Shown: positions 33,026-43,503, numbered from the stretch's first letter. The stretch: 51,591 nt of DNA from CAZJFH01 sp964545205 (GCA_964545205.1 CAZJFH010000035.1:1-51591), one strand, 5' to 3'. Program-made: numbers and translations. Notes: generated by a model from the letters alone, not told the origin.

Positions 33026-35724
33026 CGGCTCAGACGCTCCAGGATGTGCGGCACGTGCACCTGATCCCCCTTGTAGTTGCCGGTCAGCGCGTACATCACC
33101 AGGTTGACCCCGAAGCGATAGGCCATCTCGCGCTGGCGCTCGCCGCCCGGCACGACCGAGACCTGCGGCCGGCCGCGCTCGTCGACCGCCCAGGCGGCGG
33201 CCCAGTCGTGGCCGCCGGCGACCACGGTCGAGACGCCGTCGTTGACCTGCTCGTTGGTGCGCTCGACCCATACCGTGCCGCCGGTGTAGCGGCCGGGCAT
33301 GTCGCGCAGCAGGTAGAAGGTGCGGGTCAGCACGTGATCGGGGTCGACCGGGGCCAGCGGCGGGATCGCCAGTTCGCGCGCCAGCTCCTGCAGCCTGGCG
33401 GCGCCGCCGCCGCCGAAGCCGAGATCGCCCTGGTCGCGGGTGTCGAACAGGATCATGCCGCCGTGGCGCATGTAGTCCTTGATCTTCTCGGCCGCCGCCG
33501 CCGACGGCGCCGCCTGCACGTCGGTGACCGGCCAGTAGAGCAGCGGAAAGAACAGCAGCGGATCGTTTTCGACGTCGACGCCCATCGGCTCCGCCATCTC
33601 GACGGTGCTGCGGCGGGCGAGCACCTGGGTGAGGCCGGCCAGCCCGGCGCGGCTGAGTTCGTCGACCGCCGGATCGCCGGTGCGGACATAGGCCAGCCGG
33701 GTCTCCAGCGCCGCCTCCATCGCGAAGTCGTCGACCGCCGCCCGCGCCTCCGGCGCCGGCGGCACCAGCAGCAGCGCCGCCAGGCCGGCCGCCGCGGCGC
33801 GGCGCGCCAGCAGCCCGCGCAAGCCGAGGGCGACCGCGGTGTCGATGGTCGCCAGGATCAGCGCCGCCGCCAGCAGCCACGGCTTGAGATCGACCTCGCG
33901 CTCGGCCTGCTCGTAGCCCGAGACGACGACGCCCGACGGCATCGCCAGCGGCTGCGGCGTGCCGATCGCCGGACCCAGGTTCAGCGCCCGGCGGCTCGAA
34001 TCGTCGCCGTAGAAGCCCGGCGGATGGCGCGGCGACGGCGTCGTCGCGGCGATCTCGCCGGCCGGCAAGGCGGCGACGTTGGTCAGCGGCGGCCGCAGGC
34101 GGCCGAAGCCGTCGAGGACCTCGGCCGGCGCCAGGCGCAGGTCGGCGCGGCCCTCGGCGACGCCTTGCGACAGCTCGACCAGCCGCCGCAGCATGTCGAC
34201 GAACAGCCCCGACAGCGGCAGGTTGCTCCAGGTCGGATTGCCGGTGGTGTGGACCAGCACCAGCCAGCCGTCGCCGCGCGGCTCGGCGGTGACCAGCGGC
34301 GTGCCGTCCTCGAGCCGCGCCCAGGTCTTGTCGCCCAGCCCGACCTCGGGCTCGGCCAGCACCTGGCTCGACACCCGCACGTCGTCCGGAATCGCCAGCC
34401 CGGCGAACGGACTGCCCTCGGGGAACGGCGCCAGGCTGGTCGGCGCGGTCCACGACAGCGCCCCGTCCAGGGTGCGGCCGCCGCCGCCGCGCAGCCGCAC
34501 CGGCAGCAGCGGATCGGGCGCCGCCGAGAGCTGCGGCCCGGCGAAGCGCACCAGCACGCCGCCCTTGCCGATCCATTCCTCCAGCCGCTGGATCTCGCCG
34601 GGCGTCGGCCGCACCGAATCGGGCAGCAGCGCCACCGACAGCGGCCGCGCCAGCAGCTCCTCGATCGAGCCGGTGCGCAGTTCGGCGAAGGGGTTCAACG
34701 CCTTCTCGGCGTAGTGGCGGTCGGCGAGCAGCGGCGCCGTCTCGGCGTCGCCGCCGGCGACGATGCCGACCGGGCGGCGGCGCCAGCGCTCGTCCAGCAG
34801 CACCACGGTGGCGGCGCTGGCCTCGTCCTCGACGTCGAAGCGGGCGACGCGGTTGCGCAACTCGGTCGGCAGGTCGAAGACGACCGTCGCCTCGGTCGCC
34901 CCGGCGGCGATCGTCGCCTGCTGGCGCGCCACCGTGCGGCCGGCGCCGTCGACCGCGCGCACCGGCACGAGCTCCTCGGCGCCGGGGGCCGCGCGCCGCA
35001 GCCGCGGCGCCAAGGCGTTCGCGTCGGCGGCCGGGGGCAGCAGCACGCGGGCGAGCCCGCGCGGATGCGGCACCAGCGCCTCGGTCAGCGCGAAGGTCTG
35101 CAGCCGGCGCGCCAGTTCGCGGGCGCCGGGTCCGTCGATGCCGTCGGTCAGCCACACCACCCGCATGCCGGGCTGGCGCTCCATCCCGGCGAGGAGCGCC
35201 TCGACGGCGGCGCGGTCGACCGGCCACGGCTTCGGCGCCATCGCCTGGGCGACGGCGCGCGCCGCCGCCGCCGACGTCACGTCTGGCCGGCGCGGCTTTT
35301 CGCCGCTGGCCGCCGGCGCCGTCGGCAGCAGCATCACCGGCCGGTCGGCGCGCTCGGCCTGGTCGAGCAGGGAATCGAGCGCCGCCTGGCGGCGCTGCCA
35401 CTGGCCGGCCGCCGCCCAGCCGTCGTCCATGACGATCAGCACCGGCCCGTCGCCGGCCGCCCTGGTCTGGGCGTTCATCACCGGATGCGCGACGGCCAGG
35501 ATCAGGAGCGCCGCCAGCAGCAGCCGCAGCAAGACGAGCCACCACGGCGTGCGCGCCGGCGTCTCCTCGCGCGACGCCAGGCCGAACAGCAGCCGCACCG
35601 CCGGAAAGCGGACCAGCCGCGGCGACGGCGGCGTGACCCGCAGCAGCCACCACAGCAGCGGCAGCGCGGCGGCGGCCGCCAGGGCCCAGGGAGCGAGGAA
35701 GGTGAGCGAGCCGAAACCGAACAT
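33022..35724 (-). CDS. BatA-like/DUF4159 membrane protein
   Basis: 900 residues. The N terminus is the BatA/aerotolerance-like helical pair (FGSLTFLAPWALAAAAALPLLWWLLRVTPPSPRLVRFPAVRLL; WWLVLLRLLLAALLILAVAHPVM). A VWA-like region (GPVLIVMDDGWAAAGQWQRR; VVWLTDGIDGP), a large beta-rich middle, further TM helices around residue 630-670 and a C-terminal DUF4159 domain (NDPLLFFPLLYWPV; IKDYMRHGGMILFDTRDQGD; YRFGVNLVMYALTGNYKGDQVHVPHIL) follow. Known from conserved alphaproteobacterial moxR operons; function unknown, perhaps envelope stress or complex assembly. It starts 2 bp after the DUF58 stop and is translationally coupled to the next gene. Confidence 0.9.
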   Translation of the reverse strand: MFGFGSLTFLAPWALAAAAALPLLWWLLRVTPPSPRLVRFPAVRLLFGLASREETPARTPWWLVLLRLLLAALLILAVAHPVMNAQTRAAGDGPVLIVMDDGWAAAGQWQRRQAALDSLLDQAERADRPVMLLPTAPAASGEKPRRPDVTSAAAARAVAQAMAPKPWPVDRAAVEALLAGMERQPGMRVVWLTDGIDGPGARELARRLQTFALTEALVPHPRGLARVLLPPAADANALAPRLRRAAPGAEELVPVRAVDGAGRTVARQQATIAAGATEATVVFDLPTELRNRVARFDVEDEASAATVVLLDERWRRRPVGIVAGGDAETAPLLADRHYAEKALNPFAELRTGSIEELLARPLSVALLPDSVRPTPGEIQRLEEWIGKGGVLVRFAGPQLSAAPDPLLPVRLRGGGGRTLDGALSWTAPTSLAPFPEGSPFAGLAIPDDVRVSSQVLAEPEVGLGDKTWARLEDGTPLVTAEPRGDGWLVLVHTTGNPTWSNLPLSGLFVDMLRRLVELSQGVAEGRADLRLAPAEVLDGFGRLRPPLTNVAALPAGEIAATTPSPRHPPGFYGDDSSRRALNLGPAIGTPQPLAMPSGVVVSGYEQAEREVDLKPWLLAAALILATIDTAVALGLRGLLARRAAAAGLAALLLVPPAPEARAAVDDFAMEAALETRLAYVRTGDPAVDELSRAGLAGLTQVLARRSTVEMAEPMGVDVENDPLLFFPLLYWPVTDVQAAPSAAAAEKIKDYMRHGGMILFDTRDQGDLGFGGGGAARLQELARELAIPPLAPVDPDHVLTRTFYLLRDMPGRYTGGTVWVERTNEQVNDGVSTVVAGGHDWAAAWAVDERGRPQVSVVPGGERQREMAYRFGVNLVMYALTGNYKGDQVHVPHILERLSR

Positions 35725-35726
35725 GA

Positions 35727-36595
35727 TCAACGGGTGCCGAGGGCGGTGTGCAGGGTCAACAGAATCGCTTGCGGCGGCGTGTCCGTGTGATGCACGGCGA
35801 AGCGCCAGCCGACCGAGCGGGCGATGGCGGCCAGCCCGTCGCGATGCGCCCGCAGGCGCTCGCCGTAGGCGGCGCGCACGTCCTCGGCGCGGGTGATCAG
35901 CGTGTCGCCCTCGCCCTCCAGGCCGGCGAAGCGAATCCGCCCCTCGAAGGGCATCGCCTCCTCGGCCGGATCGAGGACCTGCAGCATATGGCCCGCCGCG
36001 CCGCGGTCGGCAAGCCGGCGCACGGCGGCGTCGACCTCTTCCAGCGGCGCCAGGAAGTCGCCGGCCAGCACGATCTGGGCGTGGCGCGGCACCGCCGCCG
36101 GCGGCGGCAGGCCGTCGGCGGCGCCGCCCTCCTCCATGGTCAGGGCCAGCCGCGGCAGCACCGCCCGGCCGAGGCCCGGGCCGCGCGCGTCGCCGAGCAG
36201 GCCGACGCGCTCGCCGCCGCGCACCAGCAGGGCGGCCAGGGCCAGCATCAGGAGGGCGGCGCGTTCGCGCTTGGTCGGCAGGTCGGGGCGCGAGCGGTAG
36301 TCCATCGAGGCCGAGCGGTCGAACCACACGTGCACCGCCTGTGCCGCAGCCCATTCGGTCTCGCGCACGAACAGCGGGTCGGCCCGCGCCGAGCGCCGCC
36401 AGTCGATGGCGGCGACCGGATCGCCCGGCTGATAGCGGCGGAACTGCCAGAAGGTCTCGCCCTGGCCGGCGACGCGGCGGCCGTGGACGCCGTGCGCCAC
36501 CGTCGCCGCCACCCGCTCGGCGGCCACCAGCAGCGGCGGCAGCAGCGCCGAGAGTTCCTCGGCGCGCCGCTGGAGCTGGACGGGATCGCGTGGCG

Positions 36596-36614
<19 letters not shown>
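35727..36614 (-). CDS. DUF58 domain protein
   Basis: 295 residues. The DUF58 signature is clear: GETFWQFRRYQPGDPVAAIDWRRSARADPLFVRETEWA, followed by VHVWFDRSASMDYRS, a VWA MIDAS-like D-x-S-x-S stretch. DUF58 proteins partner MoxR AAA+ ATPases as chaperone-like systems. The GTG at 36614 overlaps moxR by 19 nt; a TTG at 36599 (overlapping the moxR stop, with GAGG seven bases upstream) is an alternative that shortens it by five residues. It lies in an operon with moxR and DUF4159. Confidence 0.9.
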
Positions 36615-37624
<1,010 letters not shown>

Positions 37625-37659
37625 CGAATGGTGCTCCACGCTGCGTTACGGGTTGTGAA

Positions 37660-38205
37660 ATGAGCGAAGGACCGCGACGAAACGAGACTGCGCCCGATCT
37701 GGGTCCCACCTGGCGGGGAACGGTCTGCGGCGATCTGGACATGCGCATCGATCGGAACGGCACGTGGTATTATCATGGCTCGCCGATCGGGCGTAAAGAA
37801 CTGGTGTGTCTGTTCGCATCCGTGCTCCGGCGCTATCCGGATGGGTCGTACTGGCTGGTCACCCCGGCCGAGGCGGGACGGGTCGAGGTCGAGGACGCCC
37901 CGTTCGTCGGGGTCGAGCTGTTCGTCTCCGGTTCCGGCCGCGACATGGTGCTGTCGGTGCGCACCAACGTCGACGAGGTGGTGACCATCGACGCCGCCCA
38001 TCCCCTCAAGATGGTTGCCGAGGACGGCGGTGAACCTATTCCATACGTAGAGGTCCGGGACGGCATTGCGGCGCGGCTGACCCGACCGGTGTTCTATGAA
38101 CTCGTCGCCCTGGGTACTGAGGAAAAGGCGGGCGCAGACCCGCTGTTCGGAATATGGAGCAGAGGAACGTTCTTTCCCCTGGGCAGCCTGGAGGGCGCCC
38201 GCTGA
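37660..38205 (+). CDS. DUF1285 family protein
   Basis: 181 residues. GDLDMRIDRNGTWYYHGSPIGRKELVCLFASVLRRYPDGSYWLVTPAEAGRVEVEDAPFVGVEL is the DUF1285 core; cytosolic, small alpha/beta protein of unknown function, common next to a Nudix gene and cca in Alphaproteobacteria. Its ATG is divergent from moxR with a 35-bp gap and no clear Shine-Dalgarno. It overlaps the Nudix gene, suggesting coupled translation of the DUF1285-Nudix-DUF6111-cca run. Confidence 0.9.
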   Translation: MSEGPRRNETAPDLGPTWRGTVCGDLDMRIDRNGTWYYHGSPIGRKELVCLFASVLRRYPDGSYWLVTPAEAGRVEVEDAPFVGVELFVSGSGRDMVLSVRTNVDEVVTIDAAHPLKMVAEDGGEPIPYVEVRDGIAARLTRPVFYELVALGTEEKAGADPLFGIWSRGTFFPLGSLEGAR

Positions 38206-38816
38206 ATCGCGACACCATCGCCGCCAAGCTGGCGGCGCGCCCGGCGTTGCGCCGCTCCGACGCAGGCAATGCGCTGCTGCTCGGCGGCGATCCGCGCGCC
38301 GAGCCGGTGGCGCCGGAGCGCCTGCTGGTGCCGGCCGCCGTGCTGGTGCCGCTGGTCGCGCATCCCGGCGGCATGACCGTGCTGCTGACCCAGCGCACCG
38401 CGCATCTGTCGCACCACGCCGGCCAGGTGTCGTTTCCCGGCGGCCGCATCGAGGAGGCCGACGACGACCCGCTGGCGGCGGCGTTGCGCGAGACCGAGGA
38501 GGAGATCGGCCTGGCGCCGGAGCGGGTCGACATCCTGGGCTGGCTCGACGACTACGTCACCGGCACCGGCTTCAGGATCACGCCGGCGGTCGGCCTGATC
38601 CGGCCGCCCTTCGCGCTGACGCCCGACCCGTTCGAGGTCGCCGAGGTGTTCGAGGTGCCGCTGGACTTCATCCTCGATTCCGCCAACCACAAGCGCCACA
38701 CCCGGCTGGTCGAGGGCCGCGAGCGGCGCTACCATGCCATCCCCTACGGCGAGCGCTACATCTGGGGCGCCACCGCCGGCATGCTGATCAACCTCTTCGA
38801 GATTCTCCGCTCTTGA
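38154..38816 (+). CDS. Nudix hydrolase, CoA pyrophosphatase-like
   Basis: About 205-220 residues. The Nudix box is seen in GGRIEEADDDPLAAALRETEEEIGL, preceded by TQRTAHLSHHAGQVSFPGG, the UPF0035/CoA-pyrophosphatase signature (LLTxRxxxLxxHxGQVxFPGG). It probably cleaves CoA or related nucleoside diphosphates. The start is uncertain: the ATG at 38154 overlaps DUF1285 by 52 bp and has no Shine-Dalgarno, whereas a CTG at 38202 overlaps the DUF1285 stop (CTGA) and has GGAGG seven bases upstream and yields the expected N terminus NRDTIAAKLAARP. Confidence 0.88.
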   Translation: MEQRNVLSPGQPGGRPLNRDTIAAKLAARPALRRSDAGNALLLGGDPRAEPVAPERLLVPAAVLVPLVAHPGGMTVLLTQRTAHLSHHAGQVSFPGGRIEEADDDPLAAALRETEEEIGLAPERVDILGWLDDYVTGTGFRITPAVGLIRPPFALTPDPFEVAEVFEVPLDFILDSANHKRHTRLVEGRERRYHAIPYGERYIWGATAGMLINLFEILRS

Positions 38817-39067
38817 TCCGTATTCTGCTCACCTACGTGCTGCCCATCCTGCTGCCCACGGTGGTCTACCTGCTGTGGCTGTCGGCCAGCGGACGCGCCG
38901 GCAAGAAGGGCACGGTGCCGTGGGCGTGGCTGCTCGGCGCCGGCGTGTTCCTGACCGCGCTGGTGCTGGTCGGCACCACCATCATGGGGGCCGGCGAAAC
39001 CTCCGAGCGCTACATCCCGCCCCATGTCGACGAGACCGGGCGCGTCGTGCCCGGTCGCTTCGAATAG
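38813..39067 (+). CDS. DUF6111-like small membrane protein
   Basis: 84 residues with two TM helices (IRILLTYVLPILLPTVVYLLWL and AWLLGAGVFLTALVLVGTTIM) and a soluble tail GETSERYIPPHVDETGRVVPGRFE. It resembles the DUF6111 family, which sits before cca in many Alphaproteobacteria. It begins with TTG overlapping the Nudix stop (TTGA) and ends 2 bp before cca. Function unknown; inner membrane. The TTG is the only start that avoids a long overlap with the Nudix gene. Confidence 0.75.
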   Translation: MIRILLTYVLPILLPTVVYLLWLSASGRAGKKGTVPWAWLLGAGVFLTALVLVGTTIMGAGETSERYIPPHVDETGRVVPGRFE

Positions 39068-39069
39068 CG

Positions 39070-40344
39070 ATGGACCCCGTCGGCCAACTTCCGCCGCAGG
39101 ACTGGCTGATCGCCCCGGAGACGCGGGCGGTCGTCGCGGCGCTGACCGCCGACGGCGCCGAGGTGCGCTTCGTCGGCGGCTGCGTGCGCGACGCCGTCCT
39201 CAAGCGGCCGATCAAGGACATCGACATCGCCACCCACGACCCGCCGGAGCAGGTGATGCTGCTGCTCGAGCGCGCCGGGCTGAAGGCGATCCCGACCGGC
39301 ATCGAGCACGGGACCGTGACCGCCATCGCCGGCGGCCAGCATTTCGAGATCACCACCCTGCGCTGCGACGTCGAGACCTTCGGCCGCAAGGCGCGGGTCG
39401 CGTTCACAGACGACTGGGCCGCCGACGCGGCGCGGCGCGACTTCACCATCAACGCGCTGTTCGCCGACCCGCAGGGCCGCATCTACGATCCGTTCGACGG
39501 ACTGCAGGACCTCGGCGCCGGGCGGGTGCGCTTCGTCGGCGACGCGATGCAGCGCATCGACGAGGACGTGCTGCGTCTGCTGCGGTTCTTCCGCTTCCAC
39601 GCCCATTACGGCCGGCCGCCGCCGGACCCGATGGCGCTCGCCGCCTGCCGCGCCATGGCGCCGCGGCTGCCGCAGCTTTCCGGCGAGCGGGTCTGCGGCG
39701 AGCTGATCAAGCTGCTGCAGGCCCCCGACCCGGCCTCGGTGCTGCTGCTGATGCAGGGCGAGCGGGTGCTCGAATGGGTGCTGCCCGAAGCGGCCGAGTT
39801 CGGCCGGCTGCGGGTGTTGTGCTTCCTGGAGACGCGGGCGCTGGCGCTGGATTCGGTGCGGCCCGATCCGTTGCGCCGGATGGCCGCCGCCCTGCGCACC
39901 GATGCCGAGGGCGCCGCCGCCGCGGCCGAGCGGCTGCGCATGTCGGCGCGCCAGCGCGACCGCCTCGTCGCCCTGGCGGCGCCGGAGGCGGTGCCCGATC
40001 CGAGCTGGGACCCGCCGCGGCGGCGCCGGCTGCTGCGGCGCGTCGGCGGCGAGCTGTTCCGCGACCTCGCCCTGATCGCCTGGGCCGAGCGCAAGGCGCT
40101 GGAGCCCCACGGCACGCCCGAGGAGACGGCGGGCTGGACGTCGCTGCTCGAGGACGCCGACGCCTGGACGCCGGTCGAGCTGCCGGTCAAGGGCCGCGAC
40201 GTGATGGCGCTGGGCGTGCCGCACGGCCCCGGCGTCGGCGCGCTGCTCGCCGAGGTCGAGGCGTGGTGGGAGGCGAACGACTACCGCCCCGGCCGGGCCG
40301 AGGCGCTGGCGAAGCTCAGGGAACTGGTCGCAGGTACGGAATGA
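39070..40344 (+). CDS. cca: tRNA nucleotidyltransferase (CCA-adding type)
   Basis: 424 residues, class II nucleotidyltransferase. GAEVRFVGGCVRDAVL and DIDIATHDPPEQV give the catalytic Asp pair; RRDFTINALFADPQGRIYDPFDG and RIDEDVLRLLRFFRFHAHYG are family motifs that bind tRNA and nucleotides. It adds or repairs the 3' CCA end. The alphaproteobacterial form lacks an HD domain, as here. It is the last gene of the DUF1285-Nudix-DUF6111-cca run. The final 29 bp overlap the tail of the converging histidine kinase gene. Confidence 0.96.
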   Translation: MDPVGQLPPQDWLIAPETRAVVAALTADGAEVRFVGGCVRDAVLKRPIKDIDIATHDPPEQVMLLLERAGLKAIPTGIEHGTVTAIAGGQHFEITTLRCDVETFGRKARVAFTDDWAADAARRDFTINALFADPQGRIYDPFDGLQDLGAGRVRFVGDAMQRIDEDVLRLLRFFRFHAHYGRPPPDPMALAACRAMAPRLPQLSGERVCGELIKLLQAPDPASVLLLMQGERVLEWVLPEAAEFGRLRVLCFLETRALALDSVRPDPLRRMAAALRTDAEGAAAAAERLRMSARQRDRLVALAAPEAVPDPSWDPPRRRRLLRRVGGELFRDLALIAWAERKALEPHGTPEETAGWTSLLEDADAWTPVELPVKGRDVMALGVPHGPGVGALLAEVEAWWEANDYRPGRAEALAKLRELVAGTE

Positions 40345-42688
40345 CCGCGGCGCCGCCGGCGTCCTCGCGGTCCTCGCCGCGCGCCGGCAGGGTGAAGCGG
40401 AACACCGTGCCCTGTCCGGGCCGGGACTCCAGGCCGATGCTGCCGCCGTGGTGCTCGATGATCCGCTTGCACACCGACAGCCCGATGCCGGTCCCCGGAT
40501 ACTCGGCCTGGCTGTGCAGGCGCTGGAACAGGTCGAACACGCGCTCGTGGTGTTCGGCGGCGATGCCGATGCCGTTGTCGGCCACCGAGACCGTCCAGCC
40601 GTCCTGCGACGGCTCGGCGGTGAGCGTCACGCGCGGCGGCACGCCGGGCCGGGCGAATTTGACGCCGTTGCCGATGAGGTTCTGGAACACGCCGACGAGC
40701 TGCATGTGGTCGCCGACGACCACCGGCATCGCGCCGACGCAGACGGTGCCGCCGACGCTCTGGATCGCCTCGGACAGGTTGAGGATGGCGGCCTCGGCCG
40801 CCGCGCCGAGATCGACCGGCCGGAACTGGCCGCCGCGGCTCTGCACCCGCGAATAGGCCAGCAGGTCGTTGATCAGCGCGTGCATGCGGTTGACGCCGCC
40901 GACCATGAAGTCGATGAAGACGTCGGCATCGGGATCGAGCTTGCCGCGATAGCGCCGGGCGATGAGCTGGGCGTAGCTCGCCACCGAGCGCAGCGGCTCC
41001 TGCAGGTCGTGCGAGGCGACGTAGGCGAAGCGCTCGAGCTCGGTGTTCGAGCGCACCAGCTGGTCGACCATCTGGCGCATCGTCTCCTCGGTGCTGCGCC
41101 GGTCGGTGATGTCGGTGAACGACACCACGCCGCCGATCACCCGGCCGTCGAGCATGATCGGATGCGCCCGGTACTCGACCGGCGCCGAGCTGCCGTCCTT
41201 GCGCCAGAACGCCTCGTCGTCCGCATGGGCCGGAATGCCGCGCTGGATGGCGGCGAGGATGCGGCAGTCGGATGCCGGCAGCGGGGTGCCGTCCGGGTGA
41301 TGGTGATGGATGAGCGCGTGGAGGTCGCGGCCGAGCAGTTCCTCGGCGCGATCGTAGCCCAGCAGCCGCAGGGCGGCGGGATTGATGAAGGTGCAGCGGC
41401 TGGCCGCGTCGACTCCGAAGATGCCTTCGCCGGTGGCGTCGAGCAGCAGGCGCAGGCGCTCGTTGCTCTCGCGCACCGCCTGCTGCGCCTGCTTGCGCTC
41501 GGTGACGTCCTCCTTGACCGCCATATAATGGCTGACCTCGCCGTCGACGCCGCGCACCGGCGAGATCGAGGCGGTCTCCCAGTACAGTTCGCCGTTCTTC
41601 TTGCGGTTCAGCAGCTCGCCGCGCCATTCGCCGCCGTCGGCCAGGGTCCGCCAAAGCTCGCGGTAGACCGTCTCCGGCATCATCCCCGACTTGAGCAGCG
41701 ACGGCAGCCGTCCGACCGCCTCGTGCGCGCCGTAGCCGGTCAGCTCGGTGAAGCGCCGATTGACGTAGACGATGCGGCCGTCGAGATCGGTGATCATCAC
41801 GCTGGCCGGGCTCTGCTCGACGGCCTGGGACAGCCGCCGGATCTCGGCGTGGTGAAGCGGAATCTGCTCGGCCATGGCGTTGAAGGCCTCGGCGACGCGC
41901 GCGAACTCGCCGTCGACGCCCTCGACGCGCTGCGCGTAGTCGCCGGCGGCGACGGCGCGCATGCCGGCGTCGAGCCGCTCCAGCGGCCGGCGGACGTAGC
42001 GGCGGATGACGAAGCCGACCGCCAGGAAGATGATGATCAGGCCCGCCAGGTCGGCGCCGAGCCGGGCCGGCAGCGCCGCCAGCGCGGTCTCCGCGACGTG
42101 GCGGGCCGGCAGCTTGATCGACAGGATGCCGCGCAGCTCGCCCAGGCGGTAGCCGAAGCCTTCCGCGTACTTCTCGCGGATGACCGCCGGGGCGTCGGCG
42201 GGATCGCCGTGGCAGGTCAGACAGTATTCCTCGACCAGGATCGGGCGGGCGTACAGCAACCACGGCGCGCCGTTGTCGTCGGTGAACGGCACCAGCAGTT
42301 TTTCGCGTTGCGGCTCGGCGCGGAACCGCTCGATCGCCGCCATCTCGACGGCGTCGGCGCGGTTGACGGGGTTGCGCGGCCGGTCGGAGACGTTGTTGAA
42401 GGTCAGGCCGCTGCCGTCCCAATTGCCGAATTCCTCGGAGATCCGCCTCATGGCGTGGGCCGGCAGCAGGGGCAGCGTGCGTTCCTCGACCGGAATGTCG
42501 TTGGCGAGAAGGGCGCGCTGATAGACGCGCCGGGTCGCCATCACCATGCCCTGAACCTTCTCGGCCTGGAGCTCGAGGTCGAGCAGGGCGTGCTGGCGCA
42601 GTTGCCGATAGGTCACCAGCCCGTCGGCGGCGAAGACGACCAGCAGCACGGCCCCGACCGCCAGCAGCAGGCGCGTCTCCAGCTTCAA
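40316..42688 (-). CDS. Sensor histidine kinase with periplasmic heme-c (Tll0287-like) domain, HAMP and two PAS
   Basis: 790 residues. TM1 near 4-26; a periplasmic domain of about 180 residues with a heme c motif in EEYCLTCHGDPADAP (about 154-168), matching the Tll0287-like/DUF3365 family; TM2 near 216-230; HAMP; PAS domains at about 290-400 and 420-530 (each with a PAC-like end, AVKEDVTERK and SFTDITDRR); HisKA with SHDLQEPLRSV; and an HATPase (NLIGNGVKFA, VADNGIGI, GTGIGLSVCKR). The CxxCH suggests redox, NO or CO sensing. The TTG at 42688 was chosen because GGGGGAGG sits five bases upstream and gives TM1 at the terminus; an ATG at 42712 is possible. No response regulator is adjacent. Confidence 0.92.
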   Translation of the reverse strand: MKLETRLLLAVGAVLLVVFAADGLVTYRQLRQHALLDLELQAEKVQGMVMATRRVYQRALLANDIPVEERTLPLLPAHAMRRISEEFGNWDGSGLTFNNVSDRPRNPVNRADAVEMAAIERFRAEPQREKLLVPFTDDNGAPWLLYARPILVEEYCLTCHGDPADAPAVIREKYAEGFGYRLGELRGILSIKLPARHVAETALAALPARLGADLAGLIIIFLAVGFVIRRYVRRPLERLDAGMRAVAAGDYAQRVEGVDGEFARVAEAFNAMAEQIPLHHAEIRRLSQAVEQSPASVMITDLDGRIVYVNRRFTELTGYGAHEAVGRLPSLLKSGMMPETVYRELWRTLADGGEWRGELLNRKKNGELYWETASISPVRGVDGEVSHYMAVKEDVTERKQAQQAVRESNERLRLLLDATGEGIFGVDAASRCTFINPAALRLLGYDRAEELLGRDLHALIHHHHPDGTPLPASDCRILAAIQRGIPAHADDEAFWRKDGSSAPVEYRAHPIMLDGRVIGGVVSFTDITDRRSTEETMRQMVDQLVRSNTELERFAYVASHDLQEPLRSVASYAQLIARRYRGKLDPDADVFIDFMVGGVNRMHALINDLLAYSRVQSRGGQFRPVDLGAAAEAAILNLSEAIQSVGGTVCVGAMPVVVGDHMQLVGVFQNLIGNGVKFARPGVPPRVTLTAEPSQDGWTVSVADNGIGIAAEHHERVFDLFQRLHSQAEYPGTGIGLSVCKRIIEHHGGSIGLESRPGQGTVFRFTLPARGEDREDAGGAAVIPYLRPVP

Positions 42689-42804
42689 CGGAACCTCCCC
42701 CAGAGGCTGCATCCCGCGCAGAGAATATCATCCTTTGTGCAAATGCAGAACGACCGACGCGCAGCGGCATTGCGGTCATGCTTCCGCGGCAATGCTGCGG
42801 CATC

Positions 42805-43257
42805 TCAGCCGGGAAAGCCGTCCGTCTGGCGCAGCGCCTCGCCGAGCACCATCGCGGCGGCGACGGCGACGTTGAGCGAGCGCCGCCCGGCGGCCATCGG
42901 GATGATGATGCGGGCGTCGGCGGCCTGGTGGACCTCGTCGGGAACGCCGAGGCTCTCGCGCCCGACCAGCAGCACGTCGTCGGGCCGGAACGCGAAGCCG
43001 GCGTAGGGCTGCGCCGCCTTGGTGGTCAGCAGCACGAGGCGGCCGGCCGGGCCGCTCTCGCGGAACGCCCGCCACGAGACGTGGCGCGCCAGATCGAGGC
43101 CGTCGAGGTAGTCCATGCCGGCGCGGCGCAGCCGGCGGTCGTCGAACAGGAATCCGCACGGCTCGATGATGTCGACGCCGATTCGCAGGCAGGCGGCGGC
43201 GCGCATCAGCGTGCCGGCGTTCTGGGGTATGTCGGGTTGGTATAACGCCAATCGCAC
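42805..43257 (-). CDS. trmL: tRNA (cytidine(34)-2'-O)-methyltransferase
   Basis: 150 residues, SPOUT methyltransferase. LALYQPDIPQNAGTLMRAAACLRIGVDIIEPCGF, LLVGRESLGVPDEVH and SLNVAVAAAMVLGEALRQ form the trefoil-knot SAM site typical of TrmL. It methylates the wobble base of tRNA-Leu. The GTG start at 43257 has GGAG eight bases upstream and matches the family's N terminus; the longer frame is not conserved. It is divergent from petABC, an arrangement common in Alphaproteobacteria. Confidence 0.95.
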   Translation of the reverse strand: MRLALYQPDIPQNAGTLMRAAACLRIGVDIIEPCGFLFDDRRLRRAGMDYLDGLDLARHVSWRAFRESGPAGRLVLLTTKAAQPYAGFAFRPDDVLLVGRESLGVPDEVHQAADARIIIPMAAGRRSLNVAVAAAMVLGEALRQTDGFPG

Positions 43258-43346
43258 GGGTCGGTCTCCGCCAGACCTTTGTGTAGGCCGATCGTTGACA
43301 AATCTCAAGGCTTGGCGCTGCTTGGGTTTTGCGGGGCATTTGTGCC

Positions 43347-43375
43347 TTTTCAATTACCCCGATTTGCTCTATACG
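43347..43375 (+). promoter_or_regulatory. Candidate promoter of petABC
   Basis: TTTTCA and TATACG are 17 bp apart (each 4/6) in the AT-richest part of the trmL-petA gap, predicting a start near 43382 and a roughly 120-nt leader. The 246-bp gap must also hold the trmL promoter. Confidence 0.4.
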
Positions 43376-43503
43376 CACCCCCGAAATCAATGCGCCCCAG
43401 GCCATCGGTCTGTCTTGACGATGGCTGCCGTCCGATTAGGCGGCGGCCGCGGCGCTGATACGAGTCATGCCCATTTTTGCGGTGCAACACGAGGTAGATC
43501 GAC

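Noticed and set aside
43295..43300. Perfect TTGACA before petABC
   Set aside because: No -10-like hexamer lies 16-18 bp downstream; the pair at 43347-43375 is better.
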